Shown here one piece after another: positions 9,298 through 18,322 of a stretch of 22,527 nucleotides of DNA. A model generated the notes under the pieces. The model ran no database searches. It had not been told where the DNA came from and saw only the letters and a program-made list of their open reading frames with translations. The stretch comes from Stephanodiscus triporus. Taxonomy: Eukaryota; Bacillariophyta; Thalassiosirophyceae; Thalassiosirales; Thalassiosiraceae. Position numbers and translations under genes: made by a program. The first letter of the stretch is position 1. Each line of letters opens with the position of its first letter. The DNA lies in assembly GCA_036939755.1 (NCBI GenBank), contig JALLAZ010000120.1:1-22527 (forward strand), given 5' to 3'.

Positions 9298-9866
9298 TGT
9301 TCGTAGGCCCGATTTCTTTTGTGATCACGCTAGCGGCATAGGGTTTTGTGTATTACACATTCATATGCAAAACGGCAGCAATGCAATACTTTTAGCACTT
9401 TATCAAACACAAAGAGCTTCGGTTCAATAAAACAAGTATTTTTACACAACCCTACAAATTTTTTTCTTCTCTTTCGTCGCGCGTCTGGGACTAAAACACA
9501 GGGATGAGTCATGAGTATGGTAGGACCCGTCTGGCTGCACACCCTTCGAGTCCCGAGTCATTTCCCGCGAGGAGAGAGAGAGAGAGGATTCACTTCAACA
9601 ACGTCATTAACAAACTACATAGGGGCAAGCTATGTCATAATTGTGGGCAATCTATCAAAGGTTTATATTATTCGAGAATTATCAGTGAATCCTCTGCTAC
9701 GAGCACCGATTAAGTCATCAGAGAGAATGAGTAGAATAATTTACTGAAGCCTTATTGCCATCTCCAAAATCTCTCGACTTCACACATCCATCCCCCTGTA
9801 TCTACAACTCCTTCAAAAAACACCCCCCCTCCTATCCCCCAACCACCGCCATCTACTCTCTACACC
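9298..9866. promoter_or_regulatory. Divergent promoter region, lepA / psbM-like
   Basis: 569 bases separate the two start codons, so both promoters must lie here. Visible elements are TGAGTCA at 9505-9511 (an AP-1-like bZIP core), a second GAGTCA about 50 bases on, a GA dinucleotide run at about 9572-9586, and a C- and A-rich pyrimidine-biased leader just before the psbM-like ATG. No TATA box was assigned. Roles are inferred from motif shape only. Confidence 0.45.
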
Positions 9867-10392
9867 ATGAAGTCCTTCCAGATCGTCACCCTCGCCTGCT
9901 TGTTCGCCGCCGCCATGGCGTTCGCTCCCAACAAGGCTCCCCAGGGTGAGTCAGTCGGTCGGTTCCCTCGACGTCCCTTGCGGCGTCGAGGTCGTTTTCT
10001 CCTCCTAGCCCCCCCAGCCCCCCCCCCCGCCCCCCTAACATTCGCTTTCCACCCACTCTCTATTATTTTCTTATTCCCTCGATATTTTTTCCTCCACCAC
10101 GCGTCTTCGCCTCATGCGCGAAACAGTCGCCCAGAGGTTCGCCGAATCCGGCCTCGACCTCAAGAAGGCCGCGATCGCCGCCATCCCAGTCGCGACCATC
10201 GCCGCCCCCGCCTTCGCGATGGATTCCATCGTCGGATCCCTCCCCACCCAGACCCTGTCCCTCGAGGTCCAATTCGGCGCGTACCTCGCCGTCCTCCTCG
10301 GGACCCTCCTCCCCGTGCTCTTCCTGATCAACCTCTACACCCAGAGCGAATCCCGTAAAGCCGGCAAGAGCGGCGGCCAGGATTCCAGTTAA
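9867..10392 (+). CDS. psbM: Photosystem II PsbM-like protein, nuclear-encoded (2 exons)
   Basis: Exons 9867-9945 and 10127-10392 join in phase over a 181-nt GT-AG intron (donor gtgagt) to give 114 residues. The last part contains LEVQFGAYLA, LLPVLFLINLY and TQSESRK, which follow cyanobacterial PsbM (E-V near the start, one membrane helix with a central proline, then Y-Q-ES). PsbM is a single-helix subunit at the photosystem II dimer interface. The N-terminus has three targeting layers: a signal peptide, the MAFAP cleavage site of ASAFAP type for plastid import, and a second hydrophobic alanine-rich stretch ending AAPAFA, which resembles a thylakoid-transfer signal. The mature part would be about 57 residues from MDSIVG. 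The gene is divergent from lepA. The intron separates the ER/plastid presequence from the rest. Short length makes homology by eye less certain than for larger proteins. Confidence 0.8.
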
Positions 10393-10681
10393 GGTATTCC
10401 CACACACACACCCTCCCCTCTCGTTGGCCCGCGCCTTCTCGAGGAGGAGGGCGTCGTTAAATATCGAGATGACTTGTGTTGGATGAATATTGGATGGAAA
10501 ATTATCGCTGCGGACAAGAAAGCGAAGGAACGAATTGAATCAGCGCGTCCGTTGCGCTTAGTTGAAATATTTTCGGGGGGGAATGGTTTGGGGGGAGATC
10601 TCATCTCCATTTCGGTCCTTTCCCCAGTTTCGGATAGGAATAATGTTAGTAGAGCTGGAAGCTGGTTTGGAGATGCGATCT

Positions 10682-10702
10682 CGACGTGGTTATCTCACGT
10701 CG
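10682..10702. repeat. Perfect hairpin, 7-bp stem
   Basis: CGACGTG pairs with CACGTCG around a 7-base loop. The stem contains an ACGT core on both arms. It lies 290 bases past the psbM-like stop and only ten bases before the next hairpin. Confidence 0.45.
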
Positions 10703-10712
10703 TTTGTATTTA

Positions 10713-10732
10713 CTCTCGACATTTTTCGAGAG
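10713..10732. repeat. Perfect hairpin, 7-bp stem
   Basis: CTCTCGA pairs with TCGAGAG around a six-base CATTTT loop and is followed directly by ATAAAAAC. The stem, T-rich loop and A-rich tail could mark an RNA 3' end, but this is only a shape argument. Confidence 0.45.
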
Positions 10733-10888
10733 ATAAAAACGGAGTATTAGTTGTTGCGTAAAGTATTAACTTACCCATCGATCTCTTGGAACAAGCTGAA
10801 AGCCCGATTGGTTTCGTTCCCATATCTCCTCCTCTCACGTCCATGATTTTAATGTCGGAGCGAATCTCCCTTTCTACCTCAGGCGGAA

Positions 10889-10912
10889 ACAGCCTCTATC
10901 TGAAGAGGCTGT
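10889..10912. repeat. Perfect hairpin, 9-bp stem
   Basis: ACAGCCTCT pairs without mismatch with AGAGGCTGT around the six-base loop ATCTGA. It is the strongest of the three stems between the psbM-like and FCP genes. Confidence 0.5.
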
Positions 10913-11529
10913 GTGTACGACTTTCTATCCAACTTCGATTTGGCTCTGTTCGCAAAATGGGGATCCTCTTTGAATGCTATCTAGGATTGAAGAGGGCAAG
11001 TGGCAGAGGAAGACGAGCAAATCAGAATTCATTATTACATGCCAGCGTAAAGCACAGACGAGGCTAGTATTAAAAACCACGAGGGCCCGAGCTCATACAA
11101 GCTGCTCGTCATCATATCATGGCGGGTCACATCTTCGTGGGAGCCAAAATAGTGTGAGAGTGTGCTGTTCATATTGACATCGGTTGTCAGTGGAGAGGAG
11201 TATAGCAGTTCGGGAAAAGTTAACTGTCAAGCTATTCATGAGTGATCTATCTTTGTCTTCGGTGAACACATCTCTCCCTGTTTGCAGACCAATAAGCGAA
11301 CAAAATCACCAGCACTCGGTTCTTATGGTGCCTTATGAATCCAATCTAAGTCCACAGGCCAGCGTAGGAATCTTGGAACCGTTTGTCACCCCTGCTGGCG
11401 GAAAGTGATTTACGGAGAACCTACTTATGGGTAAAACAACTTAATTGGAAGAGAGTCTCAACTATACATTATTTTTGTAGTAGGTTCTCAAATCTTCCTC
11501 ATTCTTTACGATGTAAGAGAAATCATTAT

Positions 11530-12007
11530 TTAGACAAGGTGGCCAATGATCGGAAGTTCGGGATCGTATCCGAGGGGGATGATCTCCTCGTGGACCATCA
11601 GGCCGAGGATGCCGAACATAGCGGCGCGGCCGTTGTTGAGCTCGATGGCGCGCTTCTGGAGCTTGGTCTCCTCATCAAAGTCGTCCCATCCGAAGTCGAT
11701 GTATCCGTTGCGGAAGTCACCAACGTGCTCGTTGCCCGTTCCCGGAACATCGCGCATGAAGGCGCACTCCAACAAGCCGATGAAGCAGATGATCTGGCCC
11801 TGGCCCTCGAAGGGGATGGAGTTGGGTCCGATGAGGGCGGCGATGCCGTTGGGGTAGGAGTCGAAAGAGTGTCCGGAGTAGTCGATGTCACCGGGAAGGT
11901 GGATTCCAGCGCGGGTCACGATCTGGCCCAAGAAGGCGAGCTGGGCGATGCGTCCATGCTTGATCTCGACGTAACGGAGGCGGTCGAAGCGCTCCTGGGT
12001 AACATCC

Positions 12008-12039
<32 letters not shown>

Positions 12040-12162
12040 GAGCGGGGGCTGGGCGCCGAGCTCGTCCTCGAAGGCGCGGATGGCCGATGAGGTCTTGGCC
12101 ACGGGGGCGGGGGCGAACGCGGCAGCGGAGCCGATGAGGGCGGCGATGATAGCAGACTTCAT
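11530..12162 (-). CDS. Fucoxanthin-chlorophyll a/c protein (Lhcf-type)
   Basis: A single-exon 210-residue light-harvesting antenna protein that binds chlorophyll a, chlorophyll c and fucoxanthin in the thylakoid membrane. The presequence MKSAIIAALIGSAAAFAPAP has the signal peptide and an AFAP cleavage site of the ASAFAP type. Helix 1 (about 57-80) carries YVEIKHGR and helix 3 (about 168-183) carries AIELNNGRAAM, the two pseudo-symmetric ExxxxR-type chlorophyll-binding motifs. Helix 2 lies at about 121-136. Length and intron-less structure are usual for the Lhcf family. The start is fixed by the presequence. It diverges from the SnoaL-like gene and converges on the psbM-like gene. The antisense strand is also open for 235 codons, an effect of strongly biased codon use. 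The exact Lhcf member cannot be named. Confidence 0.95.
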
Positions 12163-12531
12163 GTTGGATGTTGGAGAGTTTGGAATCGAAAAAGTTATGA
12201 GAGATGAGAAAAAATGATGTTGCGGGGGTTTGTTGTGGTTTTGGCTCGAAAAAAAATGGCGAAAAAGGTACGATGTCGATGGTACTTATTCCTACACCGA
12301 GACGATCTTGTTGCTGGATCGGACCTCAACTTCAACACACGACGTGTCGAGGTTCAGTGATTGCGACACAAATCAATGTCGGCGAGAGTGGGAGGGGTAT
12401 CTCCCGTCTGGCCTTTGACTCAGCTCTCTCTTCTTCGAGTCTCTCTTCTTCTTCAGCCACCGAGAATCATCAGAGTGTTTCATGCTCATCAGATGATGTG
12501 GAAAGACAAATGCAAGATAAGGAAACTAAAA
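12163..12531. promoter_or_regulatory. Divergent promoter region, FCP / SnoaL-like
   Basis: 369 bases between the FCP start and the preferred start of the SnoaL-like gene. FCP genes are strongly light-regulated, so light-responsive elements may lie here, but no specific motif was recognised. The right part could also be coding if the SnoaL-like gene starts upstream at 12493 or 12361. Confidence 0.4.
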
Positions 12532-14793
12532 ATGGAGATTGTGAGGGAACGTGCTTCATTTCATTTTTCGACGGCATTGTTTCACCGTAGAGCACTCTCT
12601 TTGTTGCTCCTTATAGCAGTCGAATTCCCTGTGCAAGCCTTCTCTCCAACGCCTATTCCGAATAGATTCGGATCAAGAGCGACGTTCGAAGGCAACTTCA
12701 TTACAGGCTCATGTGTTGATGCCGTAAAATATCTTTCTTCGTCCATATGCGTCTCTGGGAATGACAATGAGAATTACAGCAAATATGAAGAGGATGAGGA
12801 TGAAGGCGAAGATGAAAAAGTTGACATTATCACACAAAGGCTGTGCCGTAACGCAGAAACTGGGCCAATCAATCCAATGAAGGAGCATGCTAAAATGGTT
12901 AAGGAGAATGAGGATGAAGCAAATTTCAATGCCGTGGAAATCAACGGAGATAGTGCTGATGCTCCTTCAACGCTGTATTCCCAAATGTTAGCAAACGCCA
13001 TCGATCCCGACTTTGATCCTGACGTGTCGACCGATGAAGCATACATCGAATCACAATTCAAAGAGCTTTTATCTCGCAAAGGAGAAAAACTCTCTCGGCT
13101 TGGACCGGGTATTGCACTTTTGCCGCTTGATGTGTCTTCCAATGAAGCTAAATCTGAGGATAACATAGCCAGGTTAGAAGTCGCGTTGCAACAAGTGATC
13201 GAGGAAGCAAAGTCATCTGGCAACGAAAAATGGGATGAATCCAACTTCACGGAATCAAGTAATAAGCAGACCGAAATCCTTGAAAGGGCACATAAATTAC
13301 AACTAGAGATCGATCAGCTTCATGTGGATGACTGTGGTGCTGTGCTCCTTGCCAACCTTGGCTTTTATGAAGCATTCAGTCTTCAAGATCCCGAGGCGAT
13401 GAGAAGTATCTGGTGGCATAGTCCTAGCGTGATGTGTATCCATCCTTCTCATCCTCCTTTGATAGGTAGTACTGCCGTCTTTGAAAGCTTCAAAAACATT
13501 TTTGAGAACGGGATAAAGGGAGGCGCACGGGTTGGAGGGGTTGGAATTTCTGCAGCGTCAGGAGGAGTATTTATGACTCCAACAAACATCCGGGGGTTAT
13601 CAGTTCGTGGCACTACCGCATCTTTAGTATGTGACGAAGAAGTCTATTCGAAAGGTTCTGCGGGGGAAAGTGCAAGTCAACAGGGTGGCGTCTTGGTTAA
13701 CAAATTGCTGACTACAAACGTGTTTCGAAAGATTGGCACAAAATGGAAGATGGTCCATCGCCATGCAAGCTGGCATCCAGAAACGTCGGCAGCCAAAGCA
13801 GCAATGAATGCCGAGCCAGGTGTTGTCTTGTACGATGACAATGAAAACAAATCAATATCAAGTTCCGGCAATAGAAAAGTGGCACCACTGATTTTGCGAA
13901 GAATAAGTGGAGAAGGGACCTCTAAACGGCCAGTGGGATTACCGTCTATCCCAAAGTCGCTCAAAGGACTTGATGCCAAAGCTGTACTCGGCATTCCATT
14001 GCCAAAGAAAGAGGAACCGAAAAAACCCAAGAAGGGTGCAGATGGAATCATAAGCACAATCATCAATTTGAGTGATTTATTAGGTGGTGGAAGTGATTCT
14101 GAGGGGGATGACGAAGGGGATGACGATGACGATGAAGATGAAGATGAAAATGAAGACAAGGGCGTTGGAGAAGCACTTGCAGACATGCTAATGGGCTCTG
14201 CTGACTCGGACAAAACTCAAATTACAGGATCTGGAACACCAAACGATCCATTCATCACAAGAAGAATAATCAAGATTGGTCCTGACGGCATCAAAAATTT
14301 GATTGGAAAGAAGAACAAAAGTCCAAGTGTTGAAGAGGATATCGATGAAGATGAAGAGGAAGAACCAAAAAATGTGGTCATCGACCTTAGTGGTAAGTCG
14401 AAAGAGGAAAGGAAAGAAGTGTTGGCGAAACTCGTAGATAACGTCATAAGAGATGCGGGACTTTCGTCGAGTGAAAGAGAGGAGCAAGCTTTGAAGTTTT
14501 CCGCCCTGGATGCCTCTGTTTTGGAAACATCAACAGTGGTTGATAGAGAGGGTCTTCGCCACAAGTGCATTGCCACACTTCGTAATCTCTCTGACAGAGG
14601 TCTGCTATCCTCCAAACAGAAACGCGTTCTGTTGACCGATATTATCACCTCATCTGCGAGAGGTGAGACTAGCATGGTAGAAACTGCATACGAATTGCTA
14701 TGCTCTGGGACAGCAGGTGACCATGATATAGGGATGAAGGACTTTACTGAACAGTGCCAGGTGTTTGCTTCCGCTGGGGAGGAGAACAGGTGA
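12532..14793 (+). CDS. SnoaL/NTF2-like domain protein with plastid presequence
   Basis: The frame is open from 12361 (810 residues). The ATG at 12532 is preferred because it gives a basic N-region, the hydrophobic run ALSLLLLIAVEF and then VQAFSP, an ASAF-type cleavage site; the product is 753 residues. Starts at 12493 or 12361 would only lengthen the N-region. A cone-shaped SnoaL/NTF2-like domain spans about residues 270-415, from ANLGFYEAF and the W-H-P segment through to WKMVHRHASWHP, whose ending is typical of SnoaL_3/DUF4440-type domains. The flanks are acidic and low in complexity, with a Glu/Asp-rich N-terminal part, an almost pure Asp/Glu stretch near 522-545, and a second acidic tract before IDLSGKSKEE. 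The C-terminal 150 residues look helical. SnoaL-like domains bind small hydrophobic ligands, but no catalytic role can be assigned. It ends 84 bases from the convergent Nop9-like gene. Confidence 0.75.
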   Translation: MEIVRERASFHFSTALFHRRALSLLLLIAVEFPVQAFSPTPIPNRFGSRATFEGNFITGSCVDAVKYLSSSICVSGNDNENYSKYEEDEDEGEDEKVDIITQRLCRNAETGPINPMKEHAKMVKENEDEANFNAVEINGDSADAPSTLYSQMLANAIDPDFDPDVSTDEAYIESQFKELLSRKGEKLSRLGPGIALLPLDVSSNEAKSEDNIARLEVALQQVIEEAKSSGNEKWDESNFTESSNKQTEILERAHKLQLEIDQLHVDDCGAVLLANLGFYEAFSLQDPEAMRSIWWHSPSVMCIHPSHPPLIGSTAVFESFKNIFENGIKGGARVGGVGISAASGGVFMTPTNIRGLSVRGTTASLVCDEEVYSKGSAGESASQQGGVLVNKLLTTNVFRKIGTKWKMVHRHASWHPETSAAKAAMNAEPGVVLYDDNENKSISSSGNRKVAPLILRRISGEGTSKRPVGLPSIPKSLKGLDAKAVLGIPLPKKEEPKKPKKGADGIISTIINLSDLLGGGSDSEGDDEGDDDDDEDEDENEDKGVGEALADMLMGSADSDKTQITGSGTPNDPFITRRIIKIGPDGIKNLIGKKNKSPSVEEDIDEDEEEEPKNVVIDLSGKSKEERKEVLAKLVDNVIRDAGLSSSEREEQALKFSALDASVLETSTVVDREGLRHKCIATLRNLSDRGLLSSKQKRVLLTDIITSSARGETSMVETAYELLCSGTAGDHDIGMKDFTEQCQVFASAGEENR

Positions 14794-14877
14794 TCACACA
14801 ACAAGATATTGAAGTATTAATAACAATTCTTTGCCTATTAGTCCTTCTTTATGATATTATAGATTACACTGAGTCAG

Positions 14878-17423
14878 TCAATCAGATTCCGCCCTATTAT
14901 TAGTCCTCTTCTTGTCCTTTTTTCGTCTCTTCTTTTTGTACTCACCGTCCTCATCGTCGGAGCCTTCTTTTTCACCCAAAATCTCCTCCAGCCAATTCTC
15001 CTTCCCACGCTGCTTCGTTACTGCAATCTTCCACGCACTCTCGCCCTCCAAATATTCCTTTACCGCACAAGACATCATCACAGACCGCCCCATGGCATTG
15101 CTCCCCAGCCTATTCAGTGAATGCGACAACTCCGCGGATAGTGCGGCCTTATCTTCCATCGTGGGGAGGGCACGGAATAGTTTCTCGACTGTGTGGTGGC
15201 CTACGCGTTCAGCGGCGAGGAATGAAATTCGATCTGAAAGCTTTTGTAGAAGGAGTTTCGAGGCAGCATCCCTTGATGGTCCATCAAGTAACGCGTCCAT
15301 AATGCTTCGAAATAGGAATGTTAAGTGAATATAAACAAAAACATGGCAATATCCATCCAACCTATTGAAGGTTGCTTTCGGTAGACTCACCATGCACTGC
15401 CAAGGCCATCATTAGCAATCTTGGAAAGTTCTTCACGTCCGTAAATATGCACGATGCTTTTCAGCCAATCTGTCCGCAATCGCTCTTTGAAATGCAAGAT
15501 ATGGTAGAGAGCTCTTGCTCCTTCGACATTTATAGTGAGACGATTGTTTTCGCGTTCGCCAACTTCACTACCGGGAGAAAGCCCCAACAAATGAGGTATG
15601 CACTCTTCTGCTGACAAACCTTTAGCTTTACTCCTCCGTTTGCGTTTATTCTTTTCGCCCAAGTTGTCATCTGTTGCCTCTTCCTGGTGAAGAGAAGTGC
15701 CCGACACCGATGCAAAACCACGCAACAAGGCCGATAGGATTTGTTCCTGATCTTGAGAGCTCCCTTTGGTGGCACACATTTCACATGCTCTCCAGATTAC
15801 ACCCATGCGGCTTACATTCATAAGGGAGCCGTCCTCGAATATGCCGCATAGACACTTTGCCATTTTTGATGCCTGGTCCTTATTTCTAACAGACATCAGC
15901 AGAGTCTGAACGACAAAGTTCGAGACTCCATGTTTGATGTATTCTCTTAATGTTGTTTCATCATAAAAACCTCCGATGTTGCATAATGCGTCATGAAAGG
16001 AATCCGGACAGCAGCGAAAGATGGTATCAAGGAGAACTGATCCGCGAGGCTCTCCGGATAGACCATAGATGATATCTCCCGCATATGGTTGTTTGGCGCT
16101 CATCTCTCCACCATCAGAATCGCCGTCAGCATTATTTGCAATTGTAGCATCCCAGCAAAGCAGACGATGGACCATCGACTCTGCCTTACTTCCATTACTG
16201 TAACAAGGTTCTTGAGGAAGAATGAGTAGTCGACGATTGGGAACGACTTGACCTTTCTTGCTCATTGACATTTTAGACGATTGACTGGAATGAAAAGACA
16301 AGAGGCGAAGGATCTGAATGAGGAGTGGCCCCGCACTCGGATGGCAGGTTAGTTGTTGCAGTTTCCCCGGAGATTGAACTTTCCTGCCCTCCTCACCCCT
16401 ACCTGATGACGCTACGATGTCTACTATTTCGTTCATTGCATTCCTTGCACCCTTGCGAAAATCATCTGTTAGCAATTCGGGCACCAATTTCATCACGTTT
16501 ACAACGGTCACCTCGTGACGTGAATTGCCTTTGTCTTCATCGGGAGCTGCGCTTCCTCCTCGCTTCTTTTTCTTCGTCTGCTTGTCCTTCAACTTGCCCC
16601 TTCTAGTGGCCGCCAAGGCACCAGTGTCCCATTCGCTCATCGAACTATTCAGTTTGTCACTGGAACCGGGAGGCGCGAATGCATCGACAAATTCTGCCCC
16701 GGAAAGTACGCACATGGACGTTCGCAATACATGACTCCCACACACGTGGACGGCCAAGTCGGGAGCGAATTGCTTCAACTCGTCGACCGCCCGGAGGAGA
16801 GGCTCGGATAGGGAGTTTGGCACAGCTCCGCCGCTCCCGTCTCCCTTTTGTAATAGACCCGCGTACGAATCTTCGATGACCATTTTCCCCTCGCTCTGTT
16901 CCTGGCCATCATCGAATTCGTCCAAGTTCACTTCGCACTCTGCGACCACACACCGCAGTACCGTTTGCGCGACGTGGCTTCCGAATCGATGTGTCGATAA
17001 AAACGTCCAATAACCGGCCATGCCCGCCAAGATCACGCGTTTGGCAACGAGGGAATAGCGGCAAGAGATGCGGACCAAGGTTTCGATCTGTTGGGACGGG
17101 GTCTCCTCGCATGCCAGCGAGGCAAATTCATGGAAGATCGAAGAGAGAGCGGCGTGTGCAGCGCTGAGCATCGGCGGATATTCCGGAGGCTCTGATTGCG
17201 CTGATTCTTCTCCATCCGTCCTGTTGCCGCTGTTGTTTTTGTTGAAGTGTGCGACATACTCCCTCACTTGGGTTATTGCGACGTTCTCATTGAGAGGTAA
17301 GCCACTGAGGTAGGAGAATGTCTCTGGCTTGGGACGGCGTGGCCGTCCATATTCGCCGCTGCTTTCTTCCATCGTCTCGTCAAGTGGTCTTCTCGAAACC
17401 GAGAGATAAGAGACGTCGCTCAT
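14878..17423 (-). CDS. NOP9: Nop9-like nucleolar Pumilio protein (2 exons)
   Basis: Exons 17423-15391 and 15304-14878 flank an 86-nt intron (donor gtgagt, acceptor ending tttcgaag). Joining in phase restores GSAC-IMDALLDG and gives 819 residues. Nop9 proteins are U-shaped arrays of Pumilio-like helical repeats that bind the 18S rRNA precursor and control its processing in the nucleolus. Repeat cores visible include FGSHVAQTVLR (147-157), CGSHVLRTSM (228-237), LSGEPRGSVLLDTIFR, KHGVSNFVVQTLLM and VGHHTVEKLF (712-721). A basic stretch KDKQTKKKKRGG (279-290) and a Lys/Arg-rich C-terminus fit nucleolar localisation. There is no signal peptide. The second exon supplies the last repeats, so the intron must be removed for a full fold. 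It is head-to-head with the PTPS-like gene. Another Puf-family protein such as Puf6 is possible but fits less well. Confidence 0.85.
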
Positions 17424-17582
17424 CTTTTTTTCTTTTTTTCGTGGTTCTGTGTGTGCTCAACTCATCAGCAAGCTCCCGCCACAAGCTACGTAGGTTCTCA
17501 GGTACGTAAGTCGTTGGTACGAAGTGTACCTCCATCACACCCTTCCTCCCTTAAAGCTCACATCAGAGCACTCGAAAGCATC
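17424..17582. promoter_or_regulatory. Compact bidirectional promoter, NOP9 / PTPS-like
   Basis: Only 159 bases separate two divergent start codons. TACGTA occurs at 17487-17492, inside the palindrome CTACGTAG, and again at 17503-17508, 16 bases apart; ACGT cores are typical bZIP sites. An inverted repeat GGTAC-N5-GTACC lies at 17516-17530. CAG|GTACGTAAG at 17499-17509 also matches a splice donor, so a 5'-UTR intron in the PTPS-like transcript is possible. Confidence 0.5.
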
Positions 17583-18173
17583 ATGATTTCACCTCTCCGC
17601 ATTTGCACTGCCATCGTCTTGCTCGCGTATGCAGTAGATGCATCTTCGTTTGGAGTTCCATCGAGTATATCTCCATCACGATCAAGAGTGGATGCGGCAT
17701 CCATCATGCAACAACTGCGAGGCGGAACGGATGCCGTGCCGGCATTCCGACCGTATCTTCCATACACCCTCGCGATCCGCGATTCCATCATGATTGCTCA
17801 CTCGTTTCACGGCCATCCATCGTTCGGACCGGCGGGTGGGCTGCACGGTGCTACCTACACTGTCGACGTGGAGTTTGCATCTCGCGATTTGCATCCCGAG
17901 TGCAACTGGGTGATCGATATCGGCGTCGCCTCGGAACTGGTAGCCGAGGTGTTGAAGAGTTACAATTACAAAAATCTGGACGAGGTGTTCGGGGACAACG
18001 TTATGACGACCACCGAGTTTCTGTGTAGAGAGGTTTTTGAAGGGGTCGTAAAAAAATTGAAAGAAAAGTATGGTGAGGATGGGGATGAGAGCGGTGGTTT
18101 CGAAGGTTGGATCAAGGTTTCACTTTGGGAGAGCCACAAGGCCTGGGCGTCATTTGAGGGTCCTTCTGTGTGA
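17583..18173 (+). CDS. PTPS/QueD-like protein with variant metal site
   Basis: A 196-residue protein of the tunnelling fold (T-fold) 6-pyruvoyl-tetrahydropterin synthase / 6-carboxytetrahydropterin synthase family, single exon. The start at 17583 gives a hydrophobic signal peptide ending DASSFG, similar to an ASAF site, so plastid delivery is likely. Family signatures are MIAHSF (70-75), LHGATYTVDVEF (87-98), VIDIG (110-114), MTTTEF (141-146) and WESHKAWASFE (182-192). Canonical PTPS and QueD bind zinc with one His upstream and an HxH pair in HGHNY. Here that pair reads HGA, so one ligand is missing, and the catalytic Cys before it is absent. As I recall, bacterial relatives with HGATY exist, so this may be a distinct subfamily. 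An HGH at 76-78 could in principle compensate. Substrate unknown. Confidence 0.8.
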   Translation: MISPLRICTAIVLLAYAVDASSFGVPSSISPSRSRVDAASIMQQLRGGTDAVPAFRPYLPYTLAIRDSIMIAHSFHGHPSFGPAGGLHGATYTVDVEFASRDLHPECNWVIDIGVASELVAEVLKSYNYKNLDEVFGDNVMTTTEFLCREVFEGVVKKLKEKYGEDGDESGGFEGWIKVSLWESHKAWASFEGPSV

Positions 18174-18322
18174 AACTACGCATATCGCTAGCTATGAAAG
18201 GAGTTGAAATACATTTATTACGGTAAAAAATATTTGACTAAGTAACCTTTCGTCTTTCGTGCTCCACTAATCCAAATCCAAAACAACCCTCGTGCGTGAA
18301 CCTCCGTCGACCGCATTCCTCC

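Larger units (their letters stand above)
10393..11529. other. 1.1-kb convergent gap between psbM-like and FCP
   Basis: This is the longest gap in the gene-dense part. It must hold both 3' untranslated regions. ORFs inside (up to 95 codons) show no motif I recognise. Three perfect hairpins cluster at 10682-10912. No tRNA or spliceosomal RNA could be recognised by eye. Confidence 0.5.

Noticed and set aside
10474..11408. Possible small genes between psbM-like and FCP
   Set aside because: Four overlapping plus-strand ORFs of 67-95 codons have no motif, no presequence and no splice logic; hairpins and UTRs explain the region better.
11383..12090. 235-codon plus-strand ORF
   Set aside because: It is antisense to the FCP gene. 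Its openness comes from the biased codon use of FCP, and its translation shows no family motif.
15387..15393. Stop codon ending the 678-residue Nop9 ORF
   Set aside because: It lies just inside a gtgagt intron; splicing to 15304 restores the Pumilio-like frame, so the gene is not truncated.
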